Source: Mycteria americana
Taxonomy: Eukaryota > Chordata > Aves > Ciconiiformes > Ciconiidae
Assembly (NCBI RefSeq): GCF_035582795.1
Contig: NC_134366.1
Coordinates: forward strand, 3,330,828-3,394,827
Reading direction: 5' to 3'
DNA: 64,000 nt
The position numbers were made by a program, and so were the translations under genes. The first letter of the stretch is position 1. Each line of letters starts with the position of its first letter. The notes below the pieces were generated by a model. It saw nothing but the letters and a program-made list of their open reading frames with translations. It did not search any database and was not told where the DNA came from. Below are positions 45,720 to 56,700 of the stretch, in pieces.

Positions 45720-46276
45720 TATATTCCCCTGTACTCGGCACTGGTGAGGCCGCACCTCGAATACTGTGTTCAGTTTTGGGCCCCCCACTACAAGAGGGAT
45801 ATTGAGGTACTGGAGAGTGTGCAGAGAAGGGCAACGGAGCTGGGGAAGGGTCTGGAGCAGAAGTCTTATGAGGAGCAGCTGAGGGAGCTGGGACTGTTCA
45901 GCCTGGAGAAAAGGAGGCTGAGGGGAGACCTCATCGCTCTCTACAGCTGCCTGAAAGGAGGGGGTAGAGAGGTGGGGTCGGTCTCTTCTCCCAGGTAACA
46001 AGCGATAGGACGAGAGGAAATGGCCTCAAGTTGCGCCAGGGGAGGTTTAGGCTGGATATTAGGAAATTTTTCTTCACCGAGAGGGTTATCAAGCATTGGA
46101 ACAGGCTGCCCAGGGAAGTGGTTGAGTCCCCATCCCTGGAGGTATTTAAAGGACGTTTGGATGAGGTGCTTAGGGACATGGTGTAGTGGTGGTTTTTGGC
46201 AGTGTTAGGTTTATGGTTGGACTCGATGATCTTAAAGGTCTTTTCCAACCTATATGATTCTGTGATTCTGTGATAA
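45720..46276 (+). repeat. CR1 LINE, 5'-truncated, second young copy
   Basis: It begins inside the ORF2 end at 'cccctgtactcggcactgg' and ends at 'gattctgtgattctgtgat'. The ORF2 and central UTR part is very similar to the copy at 44,640. The last ~130 bp differ: 'ggtatttaaaggacgtttgg' and 'ggttggactcgatgatctt' against 'aaaaaacgtgtagacgtgg' and 'ggttggactagatgatcct'. The two copies are therefore separate insertions from different CR1 subfamilies, not a local duplication. Confidence 0.97.
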
Positions 46277-48074
46277 GCGGAGCACCCCAAGAAATTTGGG
46301 AGTGTGAGGGTTAATAATCCCACAAGTGTTTGCCAAACTGTGATTTCCCCCAGCAGAGCTCCACTGCTCCCCAAAAAATTAATCCTCCTGGTTTGTCCCA
46401 CCTAGGGGTGGGGTGGTGGTGGAGGATGCTGTACAGGCAGCAAGGTTTGGCTTCCCATAGGGCAACTCCAAGCCCCAAAACACAGTCCAGAGCTCGCAGG
46501 GGGAAACTGAGGCACTGCGCAGTGCAATGACTTCCTGGGGTCTGTTTAGCTTCTGACCATCACTGAGCTGTCCCCCGGGTCACCCCCTGCCTTGCAACCT
46601 CCTCTGGAGATGACACTGCCATGCGAAGGAGATGATGGGGTAACCAGGGGGGTGGAGGCATCGTTCTCGCGTGGCAGGTGGTCCTCGGGCACCGGTGTCC
46701 CAGGATCAGGAGTGGGGTACGGAATTTTGGGGTCCAGTTGTTTAGCAGCACATGATGCATCATCACTTCTTGCTCTAGAAACGGGGAGAAAGGGAGGAAA
46801 AGGTGTGGTGACAGGGGCTGGCAGGATCCCCAACCATTGCACAAGCCCCTCTGCACATCCCATCTCCTTGGCCCAGCCTCGCACACCTCCTCTCATATCT
46901 GCCCTGGTGCCACCAAGGATTTTAACCAGATCATACCTTAAAGATAGGGCATCCAGCCAGGCCTGTAACACTGAATGGGCTTTTGGCTTCCCCCCCCGAA
47001 TACAATTCCCCAGCAAATGGTTATTTTGAATGGGAGGTTTGCCCACAACACAAGATAGCCTAGCCCTCGGGTATTTATATCGGCATTACACACTATGAAT
47101 GCTTCAAGACAAGAAGTTACATAGAAAATGCCTTTTGTCCAGCAACACAATCTGCTTTTTTGTTCCGAGGGGCCAAGATAATTTGAGCTGCGAAGCGCTA
47201 CCTTAACACCCTTCCACCGGTCATGGACTTAATTCTGGGGAGAATAACTCCCCGCAGTTATTGCTATAAAGCAACGCAGCAATTCAGAGAAACCTTTTCA
47301 GTCGCCGATGCCGGGGGGGACCACCCAGGCACCGGGAGGACAAAGCCACCCTCGAGCCCGCTGTGAGGGGCAGAGCGGACCTGGGTCGGTGGGGATGGAT
47401 GGTCCTGCAATGGTTCCCCCCCATCTTGGGGCAGGGATGCAGCTCGGAGCCCCAGCCCGGCAATGTGCACGCCCGGTGCGTGCACAAGGATGAGGCACGT
47501 GCAGAAGGGGAAGCCGGTCTCTCCGGGGGCTTTGCTGGCTCCACGGCCAGTGTGTGTGTGAAGGCTGGAGGCTGAGGGATTCATTTTTTAGGGATCGCAC
47601 AGAGGCAGCCACCCCCTCGCTGCCACCTCTTCCCCAACTGCTGTGCTCGTGCACCAGGCGCAGAGGCGTTTGCCAGCTAATGCATGCAAATCTATGCGTA
47701 TAAATACATAGAAATATATGTTAAGGAAAAAAAAAAATCAACCCTTTCTTTTAAAGCCATCAGCTGGTTTCTACCCACACGGAGCAGGACCGGAGAGTCT
47801 CTCCTTCTCCCACCCCCTTGTCCCCCAGAGCGGGTCATGCTCAGACGTCAGCTCCCGGCCCCCCCCAACAGCAACTGTCCAGAAACCTAAATTAACTTCA
47901 GCAGAAACAAAACCATCCCGGAGGAGGGCTGAGCCGCATCCCCTGCCCTGGCTGGTTGGCTGCATTGTGCCTGGTCCCCAAGGGATGCTCGACACGAACG
48001 CACCAGTATCCCCCCTCAATGGAGAGAAAAGCTTCCTCTCCCCCATGTCAGGGTCCAGAGGGCATCTCTGCCAC
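46277..48074. other. Non-coding, locally GC-rich stretch
   Basis: A MIR-like piece is at 46,498. A GC-rich part (47,290-47,560) has many open frames on both strands but no recognisable product and no island-grade CpG density by eye. Confidence 0.5.
46498..46535 (-). repeat. MIR-like remnant, antisense
   Basis: 'agggggaaactgaggcactg' followed by 'cgcagtgcaatgacttcct' resembles antisense MIR (ggaaactgaggcacagag, agtgacttgccc). Confidence 0.45.
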
Positions 48075-48145
48075 TGACATCTCACCTGCGTGGCCTTGGG
48101 CACATCATTTGTCCCTGTCACCTTACAGTCCCATATTTGCACCAG
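48075..48145 (+). repeat. MIR-type SINE remnant
   Basis: 'cgtggccttgggcacatc', 'atttgtccctgtcacctt' and 'acagtcccatatttgcacc' follow the MIR order tgtgaccttgggcaagtc, acttaacctctctg, with the cctcagtttcc part lost. Confidence 0.45.
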
Positions 48146-51100
48146 GCGCAGGTCTGGCCTGAGGGTGTAAGCAGGATGAAATCCCTGGGGGAGCAGGGAT
48201 TTCATCCAGTGTTTGGGATGGGCATTTTTCCTTCTGCCGCTGAACTGGGCTAAAATGAGCCTATAGAGCGATAATCTTGTAGAGGAGACCCACACAAACC
48301 ACGTGAGAGCCCTCCCCGATTTCAGAAAGTAAGCTAGAAAAAAACAGAAAAAGCAGGGAAAACACGTTCATTAGGAAGCACAGACTATTAAGAGACTGTC
48401 TGAGATTCCAGGGGGAATCGTCACTGCAGAGCAATACGGATAAAGCAGTCAGGCCGTGTCTGTCTGCCTGTCCACCCCAGCTCCGAAACACCGCAGGAGG
48501 CGATTCAGCTTCAGTATCAAACACATGGAGGTCCCTGGGGTGGTTTGAGCCCTATAGACCTTCTAAAATTTAATATCTGGGGGGAGGAGAGATGCACACA
48601 CCAGGGCTGCCGGGGAGGGGAAGGCTGCTCAACCCCTCTTTTAGACACTGAATCCACACAGGTTAACACATCCAGGCAATTGGGTTTTGCTGTTCTGCTG
48701 CTGAATGCAGAGGCCGATGGTTCATCCACGGGGCATTTTGTGCAAGCCCATCTCACCGACGTCCTGGGTGCTCGGGCTGAGTGTGGGTGCTGCTGAGCAC
48801 CCAGCGGGTCCCGGCGCCTTCGCAAACCCGCTGCTGCCATCTGCTGCAAGAAACCTCCCTGGGAGCCACCAGCAAAAAAAAAAAAAACGGGGCTGAAAAA
48901 GCCCTTTTTGGAGACGACCTTGCCACTGCTGCGGTTTGGGCAGGCCTCCGTGCCTCAGTTTACCTGCGGGGGGTGTGTGCTGATAGAGCATGAATTCACA
49001 CAGCTTTTCATTTCAGCATCAGCTGTGTTTTGAAATAGCTTGCACAGTTACGTTATCAAAGGTTTGTTCTGTTCAATGCACTAAAACTCCGGGGCCAGCT
49101 CGTCCGCTCCCCATATGGGAGGAAATACAGAGACTTTCCAACAGGACAAGCCCCTCCCTGCAAGCTCATTAACTCGTGGAAAGCAAAATGAGCAGAAAAA
49201 AGACCATGTTTGATGCTGTTTCTCCCTGGAGAAGAGTGACCAAAACATTCAGCTTCGGTATTTTCTGAACTGCCTGCTGTTTTTCTTTTTTCCCCTCTTT
49301 TCCCCCAATTTTCCGTGGTCTCCTACTTGACCTCAAGCCAGCCACGGCCAGAATGTGCCACCTGGTCTGGCATTGCGAAGAGCTGCCAGTCGTTACTATT
49401 TGGTTTCAAATTTGAATTTTCTCAGGAGCTTCGCTTTTGCTTTCATTTCAGTTTGGAAAGGGTATGAAAAAAAGGGAAAAAAAAAGAAAAGAAAAGAAGT
49501 AAAACTGCAAAAAACCTCTCACAAGAAGAGCGAGTCCTACCCTTGCCCCACTCTAATGCAAAGAGCAGCCCTGGCTGGATCGAGGCCTCAAAAACCATTA
49601 AGGACCTCGTTAAAACCAGGGGAGCAGCCAGCAGCCCCCGAGCACGGCTTCCAGTCCCCTGAAACAGGATTAGACCCTATGGGAACCCAAAGCTGAATTC
49701 AGGGGCTTCCTTGGGTACCAAGGGAGAAATCAGGACAATGGTTTCTGGTTCAGGAGATGCCGTGAGGACAAGTGTTCTGGAAAACTATTTATTTCAGGAC
49801 ATCTTGGAGCAGCTGATGAAGGGATTTCAAGCCAAGGAAACTCGCTGCTGTAGTTTGTTCCTTGGAAAAAAAGGGATTTGGGCCCAGACTCCTCCCAGGA
49901 GGTACTGAACGGAGCGGCTGAAGTCAGACGTGGTCAGCCCGAGCTCCTCAGCAGGAGCCAGCAGGGTGGAGGAGCTTCCAGGGTGACTCAGCGTTGGGAT
50001 CTCATGGATGAACAGCTGCTCCTGTGATGGCCAGCTGGGACTTTTCCCCACCAAAAGGCATGGTCTACATCCAAGGAGAAAGACCTTTCAGATGGGTAGC
50101 ATTCGATAGGTAAAAAAACTCCAAGTCACACGTCCCAAACCCACGTCATCCCCTCTGCTCAAGCCACCAGCCAACCTTCCCACCCACACCAGGGGAAAAA
50201 GGTCTCTACAAGAAGACCCATCCCAACGCAACCTTCATCTCTGTTCACCAGCCAAGTGACCCATCCCAAAGCTACGTCCCCACCACGCTCACGCCATGCC
50301 CTAGGGCCAAGCCCATGCTGGGCTTCTGCTGGCCCCCAGCTGTACATAATCCACCTGGCAAGCATACGTTCATTAGCTGGTTTATAATTACAGATTTCAC
50401 ACCCCCAGAGATGCATGGCTTCAGATCTTGGATGCTGGCTGGAAGTTGGCTAGGAGAGCTGCCCCGAACCTGGCACGTCCCCCACCGAGGGCCCCAAATC
50501 TCTATTTTTTACCCCGTTTTCCCATGCCTGCCTCTCACATGGTGACGGGAAGAAGCAGACAGTCCCCTCCAGCCTCTCCATCCCACATCACCAGGACCTA
50601 ACCCAGGAACAAGCCCCCATGGCCAGTCCACATCTGTCCCTGCAGAACAAAATAGGGAACCAACCTCTATTTTGGCTGCAGAGACCTAAGTTGATTTTCA
50701 CAGCATCAGCTAGAATTAGTGACCAGCACGTGCCCCTCGGACCCCGGTCAGCGGATCAGGGAAGGGTGGAGCAATTTCAACAGTACCGGCATCAGTGATA
50801 ACGTTATCTGCTGGGTCCCCGGCTCCCACCTGGGTGAGTTTTCAAAGGTTACAGAGCTTATTATTAAAAGACTGATTCATTATACTGCCTTTGTAATTGC
50901 ATCATGGATATGGGCTTAAATGTTAATTGCAATCTATTTCTCCAGGATAAATCACAGCTGTTTCCCTAGAGACAAGCATGGTGCACGCGCTGCAAACGTA
51001 TAGGAGTAACGTAAAGTAAATGGGTGTTTGTCCAAGGGACTGCAGAAACCCAGAGGACAGACTGTAGCATGGGGTGGGCACAGGTTTTCCCCTGCATCCC

Positions 51101-51957
51101 GGGGGGAAAATAAAAAAGACACCCCGGGATCTCGACCATGAGGTTGTCCCTTGGCCAGTCCTTGCTTGGGAGCTGGTAGATCAAGTCCTTCGTCTGCTGC
51201 CGTGTGGTCTTGGGCAAGGATATGTCCTACCAGATGATGTCCTAGCTAAGAAGACCTGTCAAGGTCCTCATTTATGATGTTTGTAGGTACCACACAGAGC
51301 TACTGGTGAATGTTACAGCTACCTCATGGCAGATCTTCTCCCACTTCTGCCAGAAATGCTCAGAGCCACAGTTGGGTTACCAGTCCTTGAGGGGTTTTTC
51401 CTCCCATGAACTCTGGTGGACCTCTATGAACTTTTAGCATTGACAGCATCCTGCAGCAAGGATGCCCACATCTGCAGTTAAATGGGAGGATGCTCAGGCA
51501 CTATTGCAGCGTACAAGCCAGGGGCCTATGTTAATTTACACTTGAATTTCAGCAGATTGGACCTTGGGAGCAGTTGTTTGCTTGCTTTCTGCTCTGTACT
51601 GCATGCCCAGCCCTTCCGCTGAGGTCAAACTGCCTTTGACTTCAGCAGATTTGCCTTGGCTTGGAGAAAAATCTTATGATCCATCTCATGGGAGTCCACA
51701 AGCAAGGTCGGCTGAGCTTCAAGCAAGTGCTAGAGGCTGCTGTGTGAGCCCCTCAACACTCATGCCATCCTTGCAGATCCTTTGCCTCATGCTCAGGGTA
51801 AAAAGGGGAAAAGTTCTCAGGTCTGGGTTTGTGGGACAGTGCAGAAACTTTAAAACAGGGAGAGGGATCGCTTATCCTGGGGATAGCTCTGAGACCCCTC
51901 AAATCTCACCTGAGCTCTGCATAATGACAAGTGGAGAACGTCAGCCCAGGACCTCTC
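48146..51957. other. Non-coding stretch
   Basis: No gene is recognised. It holds MIR-like cores at 48,940-48,970 (tgcctcagtttacctgc) and 51,192-51,225 (gtgtggtcttgggcaagg), an A-run at about 48,874, an A/G-rich run at 49,465-49,500, and the element at 50,850. Confidence 0.5.
50850..50965. promoter_or_regulatory. Possible conserved non-coding element
   Basis: An AT-rich, repeat-free block with 'tttgtaattgcatcatgg', 'ttaaatgttaattgcaatc' and 'aggataaatcacagctg' (homeodomain or POU-like cores plus an E-box). It sits within GC-richer neutral sequence. The composition looks constrained, but this is inference only. Confidence 0.25.
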
Positions 51958-52750
51958 TCATAGAATCACAGAATCGTTAAGGTTGGAAAAGACCTCTAGG
52001 ATCATCTAGTCCAACCATCAACCCAACACCTCCATGCCTACTAAACCATGTCTCAAAGTGCCACGTCTACATGTTTTTTGAACTCCTCCAGGGACGGTGA
52101 CTCCACCATGTCTCTGGGCAGCCTGTTCCAATGCTTGACCACCCTTTCACTAAAGAAATTTTTCCTAATATCCAATCTAAACCTCCCCTGGCGCAACTTG
52201 AGGCCATTTCCTCTCGTCCTATCACTTGTTACCTGGGAGAAGAGACCGACCCCCACCTCTCTACAGCCTCCTTTCAGGCAGTTGTAGAGAGCGATGAGGT
52301 CTCCCCTCAGCCTCCTCTTCTCCAGGCTAAACAACCCCAGTTCCCTCAGCCGCTCCTCATCAGACTTGTGCTCTAGACCCTACACCAACTTCCCTTCACC
52401 AGACCCTTCACCAACCCATAGCGTTGCATGGGGTTGTTGTGACCCAAGTGCAGGACCTTGCCCTTGGCCTTGTTGAACCTCATACAATTGGCCCCAGCCC
52501 ATGGATCCAGCCTGTCCAGATCCCTCTGCAGAGCCTTCCTACCCTCAAGCAGATCAACACTCCCACACAACTTGGTGTCATCTGCAAACTTACTGAGGGC
52601 ACACTCAATCCCCTCATTCGGATCATTGATAAAGATATTAAAGAGAACTGGCCCCAAAACTGAGCCCTGGGGAACACCGCTTGTGACCGGCTGCCAACTG
52701 GATTTAACTCCGTTCACCACAACTCTCTGGGCTCGGCCATCCAGCCAGTC
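51958..52750 (-). repeat. CR1 LINE, antisense, internally deleted
   Basis: On the plus strand it starts at the tail 'catagaatcacagaatcg', runs through 'ttggaaaagacctctagg' and 'ctgttccaatgcttgacc', and ends in reverse-transcriptase coding sequence near 'gctcggccatccagccagtc'. The 3' end belongs to the same subfamily as 44,640-45,307. About 350 bp normally found between the 3' UTR and the RT domain are missing at 52,381-52,417, where a 10-bp direct repeat 'cccttcacca' marks the join. Confidence 0.97.
52373..52720 (-). pseudogene. CR1 ORF2 reverse-transcriptase fragment (FADD box kept)
   Basis: This 115-residue open fragment starts [20 protein letters not shown], then [13 protein letters not shown], and the catalytic box [11 protein letters not shown] at residues 43-53 (FADD codons at 52,588-52,577). 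These are reverse-transcriptase palm motifs of CR1-clade elements. The upstream fingers, the endonuclease domain and the C-terminal region are absent. The frame runs through the deletion join, giving a GLVKGLVKG repeat, and stops soon after. It cannot make an active protein. Confidence 0.93.
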
Positions 52751-52837
52751 ATCCCTCTAGCCCTGTTCTTTTTTCTCCTGCCACATAGATCTGATTAAAT
52801 GAAGACAGCAACGCCCAATTGACATTGAAAGCTCCTC
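52751..52837. other. Short gap between CR1 fragments
   Basis: These 87 bp have no assignable content. Confidence 0.6.
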
Positions 52838-52932
52838 TGAAGGTCTCTGGTCCAACACTGCTCAGAGCAGGGCTGAATTCAACACTGGCTCAGGTTGCTC
52901 AGGGCCTCATCTCCTAGGAAGTAGACATCTCC
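52838..52932 (-). repeat. CR1 LINE fragment, antisense, older subfamily
   Basis: 'tctctggtccaacactgctc', 'agagcagggctgaattcaac' and 'ctcaggttgctcagggcctc' correspond to the antisense CR1 3' UTR (gtccaacctcctgctcaaagc, tcaggttgctcagggcc). Both ends are lost. Confidence 0.8.
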
Positions 52933-53045
52933 ACTGGAGCCAGAGCCCTGGGGAGATCGAGTCAGTCCTGCTGGTGGAGATGAAGGCCCAGCTCATCTCA
53001 GGTATCTAGGAAAGGGTGGTCGCATCACACCCTCAGGTCCCTGTT

Positions 53046-53228
53046 TCTCTGCAGTGACTGTAAAAGGAGGTTGTAGATGCCCCATCCCTGGAAACATTCA
53101 AGGTCAGGTTGGACGAGGCTCTGAGCAACCTGATCTAGCTGAAGATGTCCCTGTTCATTGCAGGAGGGTTGGACTAGATGACCTTGAAAGGTCCCTTCCA
53201 ACCCAAACCATTCTATGATTCTATGATG
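53046..53228 (+). repeat. CR1 LINE 3'-end fragment
   Basis: 'atgccccatccctggaaac', 'ttcaaggtcaggttggacg', 'gctctgagcaacctgatc', 'ttggactagatgaccttg' and a final 'ttctatgattctatgatg' make a complete CR1 3' terminus with tail, in the opposite orientation to its two neighbours. Confidence 0.93.
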
Positions 53229-53689
53229 AAAGGGAGCAGGGAATGAACTTGGTGGGGGATCACTACCTCGTAGAGACACAAAATGAGATTAAATTATCCC
53301 GTCCTGCAGTGACTTAGCCATTCATCACCTTTTTACCTCCTTTCGGTACCATACCTTTCTCCTAACCCCAACGCCTTCTCTATGGTCCTTCCTCCAGCAG
53401 CCTCCTGACTCCAACTCCTTCTGCCTTGCAAGCCTTGCTGCAAACAGCCCAGGATTTCCCTTGCACATTGGCATTTCTCGCTCCTGCCGTTACACCAGTT
53501 GCAATTATCCTGCAATGTGCATCGTCAGATTTCCAGAATAATTATGGTGGATGAACAAAGCTCTTAAAAGGTAATATTTTTCCAGCCTGGACAACCCAGA
53601 GCAGCCACAATATCTCAAGTAGTTTCACAGAAGCTGGACGCCAAGAGCTGCTGTCTGGGGTTTTTTTTCCTCCATCACGCAGGTGTCCA

Positions 53690-54070
53690 GTGGGGGTATG
53701 CGACCTGACATTGATGTTATAATTAGGCTGGTTTCCATCTTTCTCCTTGCAACTGAAACAATCACCATCATTCTTGCAGGCGGTCAAAGTTCACCGTGGG
53801 CCTGGGACGGCTGTGACATTGATTGGCAGGTCCCAGGGCGACCGCCGTCTTCTCCTTTGACGCAAGTTGTCAGGTTTGGGCATATCAATTAGTGGCTGTG
53901 CAACTTAATGAGGTTTTGATGATGGAGAACAGCCGAAATTTCATTCCCATCCAGGAAAACACTGTGATAATAACCTCAATACCTCTGGTGTTACATTTTC
54001 TTCTAGACCTCCATAGCCAAGCGACTTCATATGGAAAGCTGAAGCGCTCTCCTCTTTTACAGCTCATTAA
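53690..54070. promoter_or_regulatory. Possible regulatory block with an HNF4/DR1-like site
   Basis: A repeat-free block with a DR1-type nuclear-receptor site 'ggtcaaagttca' at 53,782-53,793, several homeobox-like cores (ttataattagg, cttaatgagg, ctcattaactgg) and a CCAAT-like 'ttgattggc' near 53,818. The motif content suggests an enhancer. Conservation is untested. Confidence 0.25.
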
Positions 54071-54496
54071 CTGGGAATCCTGGCTGGAAAAAGCCAGGGG
54101 TGGCAGGACACGCTATTAGTGTTTCAGAGGTGGCAACTCTGCTAGCAAAGCAAGGGATTTCAGAGCGCTGTGCTGCTAGAGGTGAAATACTTCAGCTGAG
54201 CATTTAAAATCCAGGTTTTCTGTGCGTGGTCATTAAAAGCAGAAGGATGTTTGCCGCATCAAAACCTACACGGCAGCATGGTACCCTGGTGATGGATAAG
54301 ACGTCTTTCCCTGATGGAGCTCCGTAAAATTGCACAAAGCTCTCCAAATGGGATGTTTTAATGCTCCCAACTTTTGCCTTTATACTTGGAGAGCACCTAC
54401 CCTCCAGGAGACAACTTGGGATAGCTCTGGCAGCGTCCGATGGGCTGGGGGTAGGATGAAGCAAGGGAATAAGCTCTGGCATTGTTGCACTGCCCA

Positions 54497-54532
54497 TCCC
54501 AGAGACCAGACTGGTCCCAGAGACCAGACCCA
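54497..54532. repeat. Two-copy tandem repeat, 18-bp unit
   Basis: 'tcccagagaccagac' occurs twice, 18 bases apart. Confidence 0.85.
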
Positions 54533-56546
54533 GCTCAGCACATCCTATGAGACTTCACTGGAAGGGGAGCACTGCCTACTGAACTCAGTTGCATTGACCC
54601 AGACTTGCCCATAAAGTTAGTCTGAGCAGACTGAGCCCAAGCAGAGTTGGACCATCAGTTCATACTCCTGTAAGGGATTCCAGCGTCCCCTGAAGGGCTT
54701 CATGTCCCCCATGGATAAGGACTAACTTCTAATTTGTGTGCCTGAGCCTGGTCTCTCTGTGGGCAGTGTAGCCAAATTGAATCCAAGCTCTGAGCTGGCT
54801 GCAAAGGACAGCAATGCATCATTCGTGCAATGTCACGATGCACGAGATACCCCTTTGCCAAGGGCAAAGCTGTACCAACACCAGTCTAGAAACGTGCTGT
54901 TAAAATGAGACCTGTGACCTCCCATAATGGTTGCAACTTTTCCTTTCTTCAACGCTTTAGGAAGCCCTTGTCCCAGACAAGTACTGTGAGGTTGCAGCTT
55001 GGTCTCTTGCTCTTCTGGGCCCTGTGGTGCCTGGAAGGACATCCCCAGCTGCGGGACCCAGTGTCTATGTGGTGGGCACAGGGGATCAGCAGATCACAAA
55101 TTGAGCAACCAGCTGCCTCCAGCACACAGCCACCAAAGAGGAGAGGCTGTGGGACCTTTAGATGACTCCCCAGTTGGTGGTATTTCTAATTCCCACAGTA
55201 GCTCAAGGTTATCCAGGTCACAGGAGTTAATATCTTTGTGCGTGAGCCTCGAGAGTCCCAGGAAGACCAGATATCCCTAAGGAGGTGATCTCATCAAATA
55301 CTTTGTGCTATGGGTAATCACATGGCCCTGCCACGAAGACCTGGAAGCACTGGTGAGGAATGGCTGGTATCCTTAGGGGATGCCCAAAGACAGGGGACAA
55401 CGGTGCTTGTTCATATCTCCACCCCATGTGGACCTGAGCCCCATGGATCCGGACACCCGATGAAGCTGCACTTCCAGCTGCAGTTCTGTCGGTGTGGGTC
55501 CGATTGCAGCGCTGCCATGTTACCTCCAACATTAAAACGCTGCCACGGAGTAAACCCAAAATCAGAGGAGGTGGAGGGAGAGACCAGTCATTCACGGTAC
55601 CAACCAACACCATTATCAGGTCTTGAGTCTTGAGCCGCTCAGCTCCCCAGACCAGAGGTCCTCATGGTTCAAACACCAGCACTATTGCTCACTCCTAAAA
55701 CGCAAGCAGCCTCCCAGCTCACAGCTCTGAGCATTCAGGAGCTGCTGCAAGTCGGTGGCCACAGCATCTCCCCACACGTGCTGGTGAATTCGACTCATCA
55801 TCCCCTTCACAGGGAGGTCTGGCTGCTTAAAAAGGAGGGGAGAAGAGGACAGCAGCTCTTTGTGAAGATACCCAAGATGCATGCTCAGAAATGTGTCTCT
55901 GCTGCCGCTGCAGATGCCCAAAATGCCATCAGATGTAATCGGTGCTGGTGGTAACACCTCTACATTTGAAGTGCTCTGCGGAGAAGATGCAGCCAGTGAG
56001 TGTTCCTCAACCACAGATATTTGAGTTTCAGGGGCAGGCTGAGCAAGTTGCGCCGTGTTTCCAGGCAAAGCAACCTGCCAGCATGCATTTTCCAACCCGA
56101 ACGCTGAGTAAATTAAGCACTGGAGGTTGAAATGATGAGGGGGGCATGGAAAATCCTCACCTGCCACCCCAGGAGGGATCCCACTGGCTGAACACGGACA
56201 TCTCCCCTGGAGTCCTCCCTCAACAGGCAATGGAGACCTACTGGAGGTGATGTCTGGAGCGGGATGGGTGAATCGCTCCTCTGTGTCTCCATTGACTTGC
56301 AGAAGGGCTGAGGGACTCGCTCAGCAGGGACATCTGTCCTCTAGCAGCTGAAGGCAGGAGGGATGGATAGATGACATGGAGGAAAAAACTTTCCTTTATA
56401 ACACATTTTCCTTCGGTACCAAAAGACATCGCCAAGGCTGCTCAAACAGGGCATCATCCCACTGCAGGTTGCAGCTGACAGCTTTATCCAGAGGTGTCAG
56501 CAATTAGCAATGCCGATGTTATACAAAGCTCTTCTCACCGGCAGGT

Positions 56547-56577
56547 TACACTGCGCGTCACTAAGTCACGCAGTGTA
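56547..56577. other. Perfect 9-bp hairpin
   Basis: 'tacactgcg' at 56,547-56,555 pairs with 'cgcagtgta' at 56,569-56,577 across a 13-base loop that itself contains 'gtcactaagtca'. There is no T-run and no coding neighbour. It may be a structured repeat remnant or chance. Confidence 0.6.
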
Positions 56578-56579
56578 GC

Positions 56580-56700
56580 TATTTCCGAATTAAGGAGAAA
56601 AAAGTGAGGCTGAGACAGCTGCAGCAATTTGCCCAAGATCCCACAGGAGTTGGTGTCATGAGCGGAGAGCCGATCTGCTTCGTTTGCTCTCCAGGCTTCG
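56580..56700 (-). repeat. MIR-type SINE remnant, antisense
   Basis: 'gaggctgagacagctgcag', 'caatttgcccaagatccc', 'acaggagttggtgtcatgag' and 'cggagagccgatctgc' follow antisense MIR in order (gaggctcagagaggttaag, acttgcccaaggtcac, acagctagtaagtgg, cagagccgggatt). Confidence 0.6.

Larger units (their letters stand above)
53229..56546. other. Non-coding stretch
   Basis: No gene is recognised. It contains the possible regulatory block at 53,690 and the 18-bp tandem at 54,497. Frames to 182 codons (55,682-56,230, minus) overlap opposite frames and have no domain. Confidence 0.5.

Noticed and set aside
45931..46401. 156-codon minus-strand frame
   Set aside because: It is mostly the antisense of the CR1 copy at 45,720-46,276 and has no independent coding evidence.
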